Source of the DNA: Myceligenerans indicum
GTDB lineage: Bacteria > Actinomycetota > Actinomycetes > Actinomycetales > Cellulomonadaceae
Direction of reading: 5' to 3'
Length of the DNA stretch: 64,000 nucleotides
NCBI RefSeq assembly: GCF_016742955.1
Contig: NZ_JABBYC010000010.1
Coordinates: 1 to 64,000, forward strand
Shown: positions 44,836 through 55,504 of the stretch, in pieces
How the letters are laid out: the number at the start of each line of letters is the position of its first letter
How positions within the stretch are numbered: position 1 is the stretch's first letter
The notes under the pieces: model-generated
What the model saw: the letters and a program-made list of their open reading frames with translations, nothing else
The model's database searches: none
Told to the model about the DNA's origin: nothing
Translations under genes and position numbers: made by a program

Positions 44836-45765
44836 ATGATCATTGACATGCCCGACACCACCGCCAACGACGTCAACCGGCGGCTGGTGCGGTTGCGCGA
44901 CGAGGGCGGCGCCGTCGCCCTGGGACGAGTGCTCACCCTCGTGGTGCTCGCCGACGAGCGGGACGTCGAGGAAGCGGTGGCCACCACGAACGACGCGAGC
45001 CGGGAGCACCCCTGCCGCGTGATCGTGGTGGCGCCCACCCAGGACGGCACGGGCGCCCGCCTCGACGCCCAGATCCGCGTGGGCGGCGACGCCGGCGCCT
45101 CGGAGGTCGTGGTGCTGCGGGTCTCCGGCCCCGTGCTCGACCGCTGCGACACCCTCGTGATGCCCCTGCTGCTGCCGGACGCGCCGATCGTCGTCTGGTG
45201 GCCGCGCGAGGCACCCGGTGATCCCGCGGCCGACCCGGTCGGCGCCATGGCGCACCGCCGGATCACCGACACGACTGCCGTGCAGGACCCGATCGGCATG
45301 CTCCGCTCGCTCCCCACCGTGTCCAAGCCCGGCGACACCGACCTGGCATGGGCCCGCGTGACGCTGTGGCGGGCACTCATCGCGGCCGCCGTCGAGCAGC
45401 CCCCGTTCGAGCCCGTGCACTCCGTGCGCGTCGAGGGCGAGGTGCGGCACACCTCGCTGCACCTGCTTGCGGCCTGGCTCGGCGAGCGCCTGGGCGCGAC
45501 CACCACGATCGTGCCGGTCGACGGCGCGGAGGCGATCACCAAGGTGGTGCTGCAGCGCAAGGACGGCGACATCGTGCTCGACCGGCCCGACGGCCGTGTC
45601 GTCACGATCACCCAGCCCGGCAAACCGGAGCGGCGCATCTCGCTGCCGATCCGCAAGCTCAACGAGGCCCTCATCGAAGAGCTGCGCCGGCTCGACCCCG
45701 ACGAGGTCTACGAGGGCGTCCTGGCCAAGGGCCTGCCGCTGGTCCAGGTGGAGGGTGCGGCATGA
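44836..45765 (+). CDS. opcA: Glucose-6-phosphate dehydrogenase assembly protein OpcA
   Basis: A 309-aa OpcA homologue: MIIDMPDTTANDVNRRL start, ARVLTLVV and REHPCRVIVV in the N-terminal half, the conserved LLPDAPIVVWWP and the C-terminal HTSLHLLAAWLGERL. OpcA is an allosteric partner of Zwf, mainly known in actinobacteria and cyanobacteria. The ATG lies 87 bp after zwf; the stop overlaps pgl by 4 bp. Confidence 0.97.
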   Translation: MIIDMPDTTANDVNRRLVRLRDEGGAVALGRVLTLVVLADERDVEEAVATTNDASREHPCRVIVVAPTQDGTGARLDAQIRVGGDAGASEVVVLRVSGPVLDRCDTLVMPLLLPDAPIVVWWPREAPGDPAADPVGAMAHRRITDTTAVQDPIGMLRSLPTVSKPGDTDLAWARVTLWRALIAAAVEQPPFEPVHSVRVEGEVRHTSLHLLAAWLGERLGATTTIVPVDGAEAITKVVLQRKDGDIVLDRPDGRVVTITQPGKPERRISLPIRKLNEALIEELRRLDPDEVYEGVLAKGLPLVQVEGAA

Positions 45766-46625
45766 GCGAGGACGCGCCGGCGGCACCCGTCACGAGCCGG
45801 GCGGGCGCTTCCGCGGGTGAGGACGCACGGCCGGGTGCCCGGCTCGTCGTCGTGCATCCCGACCCTGCCGTCCTGGCGGAAGCGGCCGCCGCACGGCTCC
45901 TGACCCGCATCCTGGACGTGCAGTCCGTGCGCTCCCCCGTGCATGTCGTCCTCACGGGCGGCACCGTCGGGATCCGCACCCTGGCACGCGTCGCGGAGTC
46001 GTCCCTGCTCGCCGCGGTGGACTGGAGCGGCGTCCATCTGTGGTGGGGCGACGAGCGCTTCCTGCCCGACGGCGACCCGGACCGGAACGAGACCCAGGCA
46101 CGTGACGCGCTGGTCGACGCCCTGGTCGCCGAGCACGGGCTTCCCGAAGGGAATGTGCACCCGATGCCCGGGCCGTCCGCGGTGGGATCTCCCGAGGAGG
46201 GAGCCGCGGCGTACGCGGCGGAGCTGGCGCGGTTCGCGGCCGGGGGTACGGGCGATCCGGGCGTCGCGGCGGACGCCGGCACCCCCGCGGTGCCCGCGTT
46301 CGACGTCCTCCTGCTGGGCATGGGACCTGACGGGCACGTCGCCTCGCTGTTCCCCGGGCACGAGGGCCTCACCGCCTCCGGCGCCACGGTGGGCGTGCAC
46401 GGGTCGCCGAAGCCGCCACCGGAACGTGTCTCGCTGACGTTCGACGCGATCCGTGCGGCGCGCGAGGTCTGGATCGTCGCGGCCGGTGCCGAGAAGGCGG
46501 CTCAGGCCGCCGCGGCGCTCGGCACGACGGACGGCACCCCGGGCGCGGTGGCCGACGTTCCCGCTGCGGGAGCGGTCGGCCGGTCGCGAACCCTGTGGCT
46601 GCTGGACACCGCCGCGGCCAGCTGA
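45762..46625 (+). CDS. pgl: 6-phosphogluconolactonase
   Basis: A 287-aa protein of the DevB/Pgl family. VLTGGTVGIRTL, WWGDERFLPDGDPDRNE and LLGMGPDGHVASLFPGHEGL are family motifs. It hydrolyses 6-phosphogluconolactone. ATGA overlap with opcA. The Ala/Gly-rich segment around residue 160 (AAGGTGDPGVAADAG) is a small loop extension. It ends the operon at a strong hairpin. Confidence 0.97.
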   Translation: MSEDAPAAPVTSRAGASAGEDARPGARLVVVHPDPAVLAEAAAARLLTRILDVQSVRSPVHVVLTGGTVGIRTLARVAESSLLAAVDWSGVHLWWGDERFLPDGDPDRNETQARDALVDALVAEHGLPEGNVHPMPGPSAVGSPEEGAAAYAAELARFAAGGTGDPGVAADAGTPAVPAFDVLLLGMGPDGHVASLFPGHEGLTASGATVGVHGSPKPPPERVSLTFDAIRAAREVWIVAAGAEKAAQAAAALGTTDGTPGAVADVPAAGAVGRSRTLWLLDTAAAS

Positions 46626-46638
46626 GACCGAGGGCGCG

Positions 46639-46686
46639 CGAAAGGCCGCGCGGGTGGGTGTGGATACCCGCCCGCGCGGCCTTTCG
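46639..46686. terminator. Terminator between pgl and rbpA
   Basis: CGAAAGGCCGCGCGGG (46639-46654) pairs perfectly with 46671-46686, with GGGT/ACCC closing the loop. It lies between the convergent pgl and rbpA genes and can stop both transcripts. Confidence 0.9.
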
Positions 46687-46698
46687 CCGTGCGAGTCC

Positions 46699-47058
46699 TC
46701 AGTTCACGATGCTGCCGCGACGCGTGTGGAGCGCCTCCAGCGCCTCGGCGAGGAGCGCTGCGCCGTCCTCTTCCGACCGGCGCTCCTTCACGTAGGCCAG
46801 GTGGGTCTTGTACGGCTCGTTCCGCACCGGCGACGGCGGGTTCGCGGGATCCATCCCGGCCGGGTACCCGCACTGCGGGCAGTCCCAGTGCACCGGGGCC
46901 TCCACGTCCTCTCCGACGGAGAAGCTCGGTGCCGTCTCGTGCCCGTTCGCACACCAGTAGGAGACCCGCACACGGGGCGCAGCCTCGCCTCGCTCGGTCT
47001 CGCCCATGGGGCCGGCGCCTACCCGGCTACCCCTGATCGCATGCCCGCCAGATGCCAC
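46699..47058 (-). CDS. rbpA: RNA polymerase-binding protein RbpA
   Basis: A 119-aa protein with MASGGHAIRGSRVGAGPMGE at the start, the zinc-core SYWCANGHETAPSF and HWDCPQCGYPAG (Cys, His, Cys, Cys), and the C-terminal sigma-interaction segment PYKTHLAYVKERRSEEDGA. RbpA binds RNA polymerase and the sigma region 2 to stimulate transcription initiation; it is actinobacterium-specific. It lies downstream of secG on the same strand. Confidence 0.97.
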   Translation of the reverse strand: MASGGHAIRGSRVGAGPMGETERGEAAPRVRVSYWCANGHETAPSFSVGEDVEAPVHWDCPQCGYPAGMDPANPPSPVRNEPYKTHLAYVKERRSEEDGAALLAEALEALHTRRGSIVN

Positions 47059-47118
47059 GTTCCTCGTCCCCTCCGTGAGGTTGGGTGGCCGACCGCCCGT
47101 GCGTCGGAACCGCTCGGG

Positions 47119-47370
47119 TCAGCTGACCTTCTGAACCAGGCCGAGCAGCACGATGACCACCGTCCACACGATCGCGAAGGCGATCGTGATGCGGTTCAGG
47201 TTGCGCTCGGCGACGCCGGAGGATCCGGCGCCCATGGAGATACCGCCGCCGAACATGTCGGAGAGACCGCCACCCTTGCCCTTGTGGAGCAGTACGAGCA
47301 TGGTCAGGAAGGCACTGGTGATCACCAGCAGAACCTGCAGGATGATTTGGAGCACGTCCACGAACTTCAC
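47119..47370 (-). CDS. secG: Preprotein translocase subunit SecG
   Basis: An 83-aa protein with two membrane helices: VLQIILQVLLVITSAFLTMLVL and ITIAFAIVWTVVIVLLGL, separated by the conserved HKGKGGGLSDMFGGG loop. This is SecG. The GTG at 47370 with GAGG upstream gives VKFVDVLQII; a longer frame to 47400 adds ten residues. Genomic order tpiA-secG-rbpA matches other actinobacteria. Confidence 0.94.
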   Translation of the reverse strand: MKFVDVLQIILQVLLVITSAFLTMLVLLHKGKGGGLSDMFGGGISMGAGSSGVAERNLNRITIAFAIVWTVVIVLLGLVQKVS

Positions 47371-47445
47371 GTCCTCATCGGTCGGTGTGCCGGAGATCAC
47401 TCCGGCGGCGGATCGGGATCAAGGGTAAGCGAGGGTTCCCCCGGA

Positions 47446-47486
47446 GAACGAACCCCCAGGTCACAAGCATGAACTGGGGGTCGTTC
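47446..47486 (-). terminator. Hairpin upstream of secG
   Basis: ACCCCCAG (47452-47459) pairs with CTGGGGGT (47474-47481), extended by five pairs (47446-47450 with 47482-47486) across a bulged A. On the minus strand it lies between tpiA and secG and could end or attenuate tpiA read-through. Confidence 0.6.
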
Positions 47487-47516
47487 ACCGGGTCCGAGTG
47501 TCTCACACGACACCGC

Positions 47517-47535
47517 GGCCCGGTGCATCCGGGCC
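47517..47535 (-). terminator. Hairpin just after tpiA
   Basis: GGCCCGG (47517-47523) pairs with CCGGGCC (47529-47535) over a 5-nt loop, 22 bp past the tpiA stop on the minus strand. Together with the hairpin at 47446-47486 it forms a tandem stem pair before secG. Confidence 0.5.
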
Positions 47536-47556
47536 GGGGAGTGCGGGCACCTGCCC

Positions 47557-48351
47557 TCAGACCGTCACGTGCGACTGGTACCGCACGATCTTGCCGAACT
47601 CCTCGGGGTCGAGGCTGGCGCCGCCCACGAGCGCGCCGTCGACGTCGGGCTGCGACATGATCTGCGCGACGTTGCCGGACTTCACCGAGCCCCCGTACAG
47701 GACGCGCACGGCACCGGCCAGGTCGGCGTCGTACAGCTCGGCGAGGCGTGCACGGATGGCGCCGCAGACCTCCTGGGCGTCCTGCGGCGTGGCGACCTCG
47801 CCCGTGCCGATCGCCCAGACCGGCTCGTAGGCGATGACGACCTTCGCGGCCTGCTCGGCCGACAGGCCGTCCAGCGCCGCGTCGACCTGCGCCAGCGTGT
47901 AGGAGACCTGGTCGCCCGCCTTGCGCACGTCCAGCCCCTCCCCCACGCACAGGATCGGCGCGAGGCCGTTCTTCAGCGCGGCGGCCACCTTGGCGGCCAC
48001 CAGCTCGTCGGACTCGGCGTGGTGCTGGCGGCGCTCGGAGTGACCGACGGCCACGTAGGTGCAGCCGAGCTTGGCCAGCATCGGGCCGGAGATCTCACCG
48101 GTGAAGGCGCCGGACTCGTGCTGCGACAGGTCCTGGCCGCCGTAGCGGATGTCGAGCTTGTCGGCGTCCACGAGGGTCTGCACGGAGCGCAGGTCGGTGA
48201 ACGGCGGGAGCACCGCCACCTCGACCGCCGCGTAGTCGTGACGCGCGTCCTTCAGCGTCCACGCCAGCTTCTGGACCGTGCTGATCGCCTGCTGGTGGTC
48301 CAGGTTCATCTTCCAGTTGCCCGCCATGAGCGGCGTGCGGTTCTCTGCCAT
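47557..48351 (-). CDS. tpiA: Triosephosphate isomerase
   Basis: A 264-aa TIM barrel: [15 protein letters not shown] with the catalytic Lys, [15 protein letters not shown] with the catalytic His, [15 protein letters not shown] with the catalytic Glu, and [10 protein letters not shown] phosphate-binding strand. ATG start; 96 bp downstream of pgk. Confidence 0.98.
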   Translation of the reverse strand: MAENRTPLMAGNWKMNLDHQQAISTVQKLAWTLKDARHDYAAVEVAVLPPFTDLRSVQTLVDADKLDIRYGGQDLSQHESGAFTGEISGPMLAKLGCTYVAVGHSERRQHHAESDELVAAKVAAALKNGLAPILCVGEGLDVRKAGDQVSYTLAQVDAALDGLSAEQAAKVVIAYEPVWAIGTGEVATPQDAQEVCGAIRARLAELYDADLAGAVRVLYGGSVKSGNVAQIMSQPDVDGALVGGASLDPEEFGKIVRYQSHVTV

Positions 48352-48447
48352 GGTTCCTCTTCACGTTCTGTCGATCGGACCGCGGGGTGCGGGCCCCGTC
48401 ACGGGCCCGGCAGCCGACACCGGCGGCCGAGCCCGTCGAGACCCAGG

Positions 48448-49644
48448 TCAGGAAAGGACCGTCAGGCCCGGGAGCTCCTTGCCCTCGAGCAGTTCCAGGC
48501 TCGCGCCACCGCCCGTGGAGATGTGGCTGAAGCCCGCCTCGTCGAAGCCGAGCACGCGCACCGCTGCGGCCGAGTCGCCGCCGCCCACGATGGAGAACGC
48601 GCCCTTCGCGGTCGCGTCCACGATGCCCTGCGCGACGGCGGTGGTGCCGGCCGCGTAGTCGGCACGCTCGAACACGCCCATGGGGCCGTTCCAGGCGATG
48701 GTGCGGGTGTCGGCGAGCTTCGCGGCGAAGAGCTCGCCGGAGGCCGGGCCGATGTCCAGGCCGATCTTGTCCGCGGGGATGGCGTCAGCCGCCACCACGC
48801 CGGCCGGGGCCGGGGCGTCGAAGGCGTCCGCGACGACGATGTCGGTCGGCAGCACGATCTCCACGCCGTTCTCCTCGGCGGTGGCCAGGTACCCCTTGAC
48901 GGTGTCGATCTGGTCCTTCTCCAGGAGCGAGGTCCCGACCTCCAGGCCCTTGGCCGCGAGGAAGGTGAACACCATGCCGCCGCCGATGAGCAGCCGGTCC
49001 GCCTTGGTGAGCAGGTTGGCGATCACGCCGAGCTTGTCGCTCACCTTCGAGCCGCCGAGCACGACGGCGTAGGGACGCTCCGGGTCGCCCGTCGCGCGGG
49101 ACAGGGACTCGACCTCCTTGAGCACCAGCTCACCGGCCGCGGCCGGGAGGAGCTGCGCGACGTCGTACACGGACGCCTGCTTGCGGTGCACGACGCCGAA
49201 GCCGTCGGAGACGAACGCGTCCGCCAGTGCGGCGAGCTCACCGGCGAGCTGGGCACGCTCGGCGTCGTCCTTGGACGTCTCGCGCGCGTCGAAGCGCACG
49301 TTCTCCAGCAGGGCCACCTGACCGTCGGCGAGGTCGCCGACGACCTTCTGCGCGGACGGGCCGGTGACGTCCTCGGCGAGCGCGACCGGCGCCCCGAGGA
49401 GCTCACCGAGCCGTGCGGCGACGGGAGCGAGGGAGAACTCCGGCTTGGGCTCGCCCTTGGGGCGGCCGAGGTGGGCGGTCACGACGACGCGGGCACCGGC
49501 GTCGGCCAGGCGCCGCAGTGTGGGCAGCGCGGCGCGGATGCGGCCGTCGTCCGTGATGGTGGTGCCGTCGAGGGGGACGTTGAAGTCGGAGCGGACGAGC
49601 ACGCGCTTGCCGCGCACCTCGCCCAGGGAGTCGATGGTCTTCAT
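48448..49644 (-). CDS. pgk: Phosphoglycerate kinase
   Basis: A 398-aa two-domain kinase: [29 protein letters not shown]-type [30 protein letters not shown] and the C-terminal [12 protein letters not shown] nucleotide motif. It interconverts 1,3-bisphosphoglycerate and 3-phosphoglycerate. ATG at 49644; it follows gap across a large intercistronic hairpin. Confidence 0.98.
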   Translation of the reverse strand: MKTIDSLGEVRGKRVLVRSDFNVPLDGTTITDDGRIRAALPTLRRLADAGARVVVTAHLGRPKGEPKPEFSLAPVAARLGELLGAPVALAEDVTGPSAQKVVGDLADGQVALLENVRFDARETSKDDAERAQLAGELAALADAFVSDGFGVVHRKQASVYDVAQLLPAAAGELVLKEVESLSRATGDPERPYAVVLGGSKVSDKLGVIANLLTKADRLLIGGGMVFTFLAAKGLEVGTSLLEKDQIDTVKGYLATAEENGVEIVLPTDIVVADAFDAPAPAGVVAADAIPADKIGLDIGPASGELFAAKLADTRTIAWNGPMGVFERADYAAGTTAVAQGIVDATAKGAFSIVGGGDSAAAVRVLGFDEAGFSHISTGGGASLELLEGKELPGLTVLS

Positions 49645-49712
49645 GGTGCTCAGAGCCCTTCTGACAGTGCGGGTTTCTCGCCGGACAGAACGCGACCCCG
49701 GGGGCCGCCACG

Positions 49713-49767
49713 GCCGGTGAACGGGCCTGCCGGGACCTCTTCGGTCCCGGCCGACCCGTTCACCGGC
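49713..49767 (-). other. Large two-step hairpin between gap and pgk
   Basis: The outer 13-bp stem GCCGGTGAACGGG (49713-49725) pairs with 49755-49767. Inside it, GCCGGGACC (49729-49737) pairs with 49743-49751 around a 5-nt TCTTC loop. The long stem-loop lies in the mRNA spacer between gap and pgk and could protect or cleave the transcript or act as a partial terminator. Confidence 0.75.
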
Positions 49768-49799
49768 ACGCGTCGCGGCCGCCCGGGGTCAGGAGCTCG

Positions 49800-51173
<1,374 letters not shown>

Positions 51174-52673
51174 TCATCCCGGTCGCCGGCCCGGTGCGGC
51201 CCGGCCGCTCCGGGCCGCCTTGACGGCCTCGTAGCGTTCCAGAGCCACGGCACGTTCGTGCTGGTGGTCCACGACAGGTGCAGGATAACCGCCGGGCGGG
51301 CCCTCCGGCAGTCTCCAGGGCTGATGCACGGCCCTGCCCGGCACGCCGGCAAGCTCCGGGACATAGGTGCGGACGTAGTTCCCCTCGGGGTCGAACCGCT
51401 CGCCCTGCAGGACCGGATTGAACACCCGGAAGTACGGTGCGGCGTCGGTCCCGCTGCCGGCCACCCACTGCCAGCCGTGCTGGTTGGACGCGAGATCGCC
51501 GTCGACCAGCCGGCGCATGAAGTGCCGCGCTCCCCACCACCACGGCAGGTGCAGATCCTTGACCAGGAAGGACGCCGTGATCATGCGCACCCGGTTGTGC
51601 ATCCAGCCCTCGGCCAGGAGCTGGCGCATGCCGGCGTCGACGACAGGGAAGCCGGTGCGCCCCTCCCTCCAGGCGGCGAACAGGACTTCGGCGTCACGCC
51701 CGCCGTCGGTGGCCATGCCGTCGAACGCGGGGTCGTAGTTGCGGCGGGCGGAGTCCGGCCGCTGGTCCAGGACATCGGCGTAGAACTCGCGCCAGGCGAG
51801 CTCGCCGCGGAAGGACCGCGCACCCTCGGAGCCGTCGCCGGCGAGGTCGGCAAGCAGGGTGCGCGGATGCACGCAGCCGTACTTCAGGTAGACGGACATC
51901 CGCGAGGTGCCAGGCCTGTCCGGCCGGTCGCGGCCGTCGGCGTAGCCGCTCAGCCCGTGATCCAGGAAGTCCCGCCACCGGTCCCGGGCAGCGGCCTCGC
52001 CGGGCTCGGGGAGGTCCGCGACGACGTCCGGCCCGGCCGGCACCGGGGCCGGCCGGGCCCGCACCGTGGCGGGGTCGATCCAGTCCAGGAACCCCGCGTC
52101 CGTGCGGGCCGGAGCACGCCAGCCGTGGTCGGCCCACGCCCGGCGGAAGGGCGTGAAGACGCGGTAGCGGCCGCCGTCCCCCGACCGCACCCGCCCCGGC
52201 GCCACGGCGTAGGGGGAACCCGTGCGCACCAGGGTGGCCCCCCGGGCCGCGAGGGCCTGCTCCACCTCGCGGTCCCGGGAGGATCCGTAGGGCCCGAAGT
52301 CCGCGGCGACGTGGACCTCGCCGGCCCCGGCCGCGTCGGCCACGAGCGGGACGGCCTGGGCCGGGTCGCCCTCCACGACCAGGAGCCGCCCGCCCAGGCT
52401 CTCGTCCAGGGCACGCAGGCAGCCGAACAGGAACCACTTGCGCGCGTCGCCGGACGGCCGCAGGAGCCGCGGGTCGAGGACGAACAGGGCAAGCGCGCGA
52501 GCTCCCTGGCCCGCCGCCAGGAACGTCGGCTGGTCGGCCACCCTCAGGTCGCGGCGGAACCAGATCACCACCGGTGCCGCGCTCGTCGGACCGCCGGGCC
52601 CGGGGCTGCGGAGCGCGCGCACCGGAACCGGACGGATGCGGCCGCCCGGGCCGGGGACGGGGATCTCGGTCAT
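51174..52673 (-). CDS. phr: Deoxyribodipyrimidine photolyase (cryptochrome family)
   Basis: A 499-aa protein. VVIWFRRDLRVADQP opens the N-terminal antenna-binding domain; the FAD-binding domain shows GLSGYADGRDRPDRPGTSR, YLKYGCVHPR, ELAWREFY, MRQLLAEGWMHNRVRMITASFLVKDLHLPWWWG and LASNQHGWQWVAGSGTDAAPYFRVFNP. The pattern fits class I CPD photolyase. An N-terminal 35-residue extension is proline/glycine-rich. The ATG at 52673 is chosen over a GTG three codons upstream. It is divergent from the SDR gene, a pairing that suggests co-regulation by light or UV. Confidence 0.93.
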   Translation of the reverse strand: MTEIPVPGPGGRIRPVPVRALRSPGPGGPTSAAPVVIWFRRDLRVADQPTFLAAGQGARALALFVLDPRLLRPSGDARKWFLFGCLRALDESLGGRLLVVEGDPAQAVPLVADAAGAGEVHVAADFGPYGSSRDREVEQALAARGATLVRTGSPYAVAPGRVRSGDGGRYRVFTPFRRAWADHGWRAPARTDAGFLDWIDPATVRARPAPVPAGPDVVADLPEPGEAAARDRWRDFLDHGLSGYADGRDRPDRPGTSRMSVYLKYGCVHPRTLLADLAGDGSEGARSFRGELAWREFYADVLDQRPDSARRNYDPAFDGMATDGGRDAEVLFAAWREGRTGFPVVDAGMRQLLAEGWMHNRVRMITASFLVKDLHLPWWWGARHFMRRLVDGDLASNQHGWQWVAGSGTDAAPYFRVFNPVLQGERFDPEGNYVRTYVPELAGVPGRAVHQPWRLPEGPPGGYPAPVVDHQHERAVALERYEAVKAARSGRAAPGRRPG

Positions 52674-52809
52674 GGCAATCACTCAACTCCCACCCGTGTC
52701 CGCCTCGGCGGCGAAGCCCCCTCCCGCCACCGTGCCGACGCCGGATCCGGCCTGCGGGGTCCGCCGGACTCACGGAAAGCCGTTTCGGGGGGCGACCACG
52801 CGGCATGAT

Positions 52810-52825
52810 TGTCTAGCCTGTCTAG
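52810..52825 (+). promoter_or_regulatory. TGTCTAG direct repeat upstream of the SDR gene
   Basis: TGTCTAG occurs at 52810-52816 and again at 52819-52825 (9-bp period), followed by TAGGTTCCTGAG. CTAG is rare in GC-rich DNA, so two copies stand out. The site lies in the 198-bp photolyase/SDR divergent region; the binding factor is not known. Confidence 0.35.
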
Positions 52826-52871
52826 TAGGTTCCTGAGCTTACCGAATGGGACGGAAGGCGGTGCGGTCGCC

Positions 52872-54392
52872 ATGACCCTTGTCCTCGTGACCGGAGCGAC
52901 CGGGTACATCGGCGGGCGGCTGGTACCCGAGCTCCTGGCCGCCGGGTACGACGTGCGGGTGCTGGCCCGGCACGCAGAGAGGATCGCCTCACGCGACTGG
53001 TCCCGCGACGTGGAGGTGATCTGCGGGGACGCGACGTCGCGCGCGGACCTGCGCCGTGCGCTGGACGGCGTGGACGTCGCCTACTACCTGATCCACGCCC
53101 TGGGCGGCGGCCCGGGGTTCGAGGAGCGGGACCGCAGCACGGCGCGCGGGTTCGCCGTCGTCGCCCGGGAGCTGGAGGTGGGTCGCGTCGTCTACCTCGG
53201 CGGGCTGTACCCGCGCGGTGAACGCCTGTCCCCGCACCTGGAGTCGCGCCGGGAGGTGGAGGAGATCCTGCTCGACGGCGGCGCACCGACGGTGGTGCTG
53301 CGCGCCGCCGTCATCCTCGGTTCCGGGAGCGCGTCCTTCGAGATGATGCGCTACCTCACCGAGCGCCTGCCCGCGATGGTGGCACCCCGGTGGATCGAGA
53401 ACCGCATCCAGCCCATCGCGGTGCGCGACGTGCTCCACTACCTCGTGGGCGCGGCGAGCGTCCCCGCCACGGTCAGCCGGGGCTTCGACATCGGCGGGCC
53501 GGACGTGCTCACCTACCGCGAGATGATGCAGGGCTACGCCGCCGCCGCGGGACTGCACCACCGCCTGATCCGCGCCGTCCCGGTACTGACACCCCGGCTG
53601 GCCAGCCTGTGGGTCGGCCTGGTCACGCCCGTACCCCCGGCGATCGCACGGCCGCTGGTGGGTTCCCTGGTGCACGAGGTGGTCGCCCAGGAGGACGACA
53701 TCAAGCAGTACGTGCCCGACCCTCCCGGCGGGCTCACGGACTTCGCCACGGCGGTCTCGCTGGCCCTGAAACGGATCCGGGAACTGGACGTGCGCACCAG
53801 CTGGGTCTCCGCGTCCACTCCCGGCGCCCCGTCCGACCCGTTGCCCGACGACCCGGACTGGGCCGGCGGCAGCCTGCTCGTCGACGACAGGTCGAGCACG
53901 GTGGACACCACCCGCGAGGCGCTCTGGGCCGTCGTCGAGGGAATCGGCGGGGCGAACGGCTGGTACTCCTGGCGGCTGGGCTGGGTGGCCAGGGGTGTCA
54001 TGGACCGCCTCTTCGGCGGGCCCGGGCTGCGCCGCGGCCGGCGTCATCCGCACCACCTCGCCCCGGGCGACGCGCTCGACTGGTGGCGGGTGGAGAAGAT
54101 CGTGCCGGGCCGCCTGCTGCGGCTGCGCGCCGAGCTGCGCCTGCCGGGCCTGGCCTGGCTGGAACTGTCCGTGGAGGGCGAGCCCGGGGAGCGTCCGACC
54201 TTCCGGCAGCGTGCGATCTTCTCCCCGCGCGGCCTTCCCGGGCAGCTCTACTGGTGGGCCATCAGCCCGTTCCACGCCGTGGTCTTCGGCGGGATGCAGC
54301 GCAACATCGCCCGCGCCGCCGAACAGGACGGACAGGCGGCCGGGGGCGACACCCGTGCTTCCGGCCGGGAAGGACCGGGAGCACCGCGCTGA
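52872..54392 (+). CDS. NAD(P)-binding SDR protein with DUF2867
   Basis: A 506-aa protein. The N-terminal half is an atypical SDR with the Rossmann motif VLVTGATGYIGGRLVPELL. The C-terminal part (VDDRSSTVDTTREALWAVVEG; GQLYWWAISPFHAVVFGGM) matches DUF2867. Proteins of this form (YbjT-like/NAD-dependent epimerase with DUF2867) are often linked to carotenoid or light-related clusters; the reaction is unknown. The ATG at 52872 is used, although a Shine-Dalgarno sequence is weak. It is divergent from photolyase and convergent with whiA. Confidence 0.88.
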   Translation: MTLVLVTGATGYIGGRLVPELLAAGYDVRVLARHAERIASRDWSRDVEVICGDATSRADLRRALDGVDVAYYLIHALGGGPGFEERDRSTARGFAVVARELEVGRVVYLGGLYPRGERLSPHLESRREVEEILLDGGAPTVVLRAAVILGSGSASFEMMRYLTERLPAMVAPRWIENRIQPIAVRDVLHYLVGAASVPATVSRGFDIGGPDVLTYREMMQGYAAAAGLHHRLIRAVPVLTPRLASLWVGLVTPVPPAIARPLVGSLVHEVVAQEDDIKQYVPDPPGGLTDFATAVSLALKRIRELDVRTSWVSASTPGAPSDPLPDDPDWAGGSLLVDDRSSTVDTTREALWAVVEGIGGANGWYSWRLGWVARGVMDRLFGGPGLRRGRRHPHHLAPGDALDWWRVEKIVPGRLLRLRAELRLPGLAWLELSVEGEPGERPTFRQRAIFSPRGLPGQLYWWAISPFHAVVFGGMQRNIARAAEQDGQAAGGDTRASGREGPGAPR

Positions 54393-54416
54393 GCGGCCCG
54401 GGAGCGCCGTGGCCCG

Positions 54417-55397
54417 TCAGATGTCCAGGAGGTCCGGGCTGAGCCCGGCTTCGGTGTCCGGGAGCCCCAGCTCCATGGCGCGTTTGTCCGCGGTGGACAG
54501 CAGGCGGCGGATGCGGCCCGCCACGGCGTCCTTGGACAGCTGCGGGTCGGCCAGTCGGCCCAGCTCCTCCAACGAGGCCTGCTTGTGCGCGAGGCGCAGC
54601 TCCCCGGCCTGCCTCAGGTGATCCGGCACCTCGTCACCGAGGATCTCGAAGGCCCGCTGCACCCGGGCACCGGCAGCGACCGCGGCCCGGGCAGAACGAC
54701 GCAGGTTGGCGTCGTCGAAGTTGGCCAGGCGGTTCGCCGTGCCACGCACCTCGCGCCGCGCCCGCCGCTCCTCCCACACGGTCAGCGTCTCGGGAGCACC
54801 GATCCTGCGCAGCATCGTGGCGATGGCGTCACCGTCCCGGATCACCACCCGGTCGATCCCGCGAACCTCGCGCGACTTGGCAGGCACCCCCAGGCGGCGC
54901 GCCGCGCCGACCAGCGCGAGCGCCGCCTCCGGCCCCGGGCTGGTGACCTCCAGCGACATGGACCGGCCAGGCTCCGTCAGCGACCCGTGCGCCAGGAACG
55001 CCCCACGCCACACGGACTCGGCCTCCGCGACGCCCGAGGACACCACTTCCGGCGCGAGTCCTCGAACCGGCCGGCCCCGTCCGTCGAGCAGGCCCGTCTG
55101 CCGGGCCAGCGACTCGCCGTCGCGCACCACCCGGACCACGAACCGCGACGACTTGCGGATACCACCCGCCTGGACCACGATCAGCTCGCTGGTGTGCCCG
55201 TACAGCTCCTGGATCGCCTGGCGCAGCCTCGTGGCGGCGGACTCGTTGTCCAGCTCGGCCTCGATCACGACCCGGCCCGAGATGATGTGCAGCCCACCGG
55301 AGAACCGCAGCGTCGCGGACACCTCGGCCTTGCGGCACGATGTCTTCGCCACCCGCACCCGTGCGAGCTCCTCCTTGACCTGTCCCGTGAGCGCCAT
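54417..55397 (-). CDS. whiA: Sporulation/cell-division regulator WhiA
   Basis: A 326-aa protein. The N-terminal part is LAGLIDADG-like ([53 protein letters not shown]), the C-terminal part a HTH ([31 protein letters not shown]). It is a conserved Gram-positive regulator of growth and division. ATG at 55397. It follows yvcK by 107 bp in the order uvrC-rapZ-yvcK-whiA. Confidence 0.96.
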   Translation of the reverse strand: MALTGQVKEELARVRVAKTSCRKAEVSATLRFSGGLHIISGRVVIEAELDNESAATRLRQAIQELYGHTSELIVVQAGGIRKSSRFVVRVVRDGESLARQTGLLDGRGRPVRGLAPEVVSSGVAEAESVWRGAFLAHGSLTEPGRSMSLEVTSPGPEAALALVGAARRLGVPAKSREVRGIDRVVIRDGDAIATMLRRIGAPETLTVWEERRARREVRGTANRLANFDDANLRRSARAAVAAGARVQRAFEILGDEVPDHLRQAGELRLAHKQASLEELGRLADPQLSKDAVAGRIRRLLSTADKRAMELGLPDTEAGLSPDLLDI

Positions 55398-55504
55398 GGC
55401 CGCCATCCTGCCACGGACCCGGGCTCTTGCCATCGGGAGAATCGCGGAGGGCCGCGTGAAATGTCCCGGCGTGTTGCGACGGCCACACTCTAGGCGTCCG
55501 TGAG

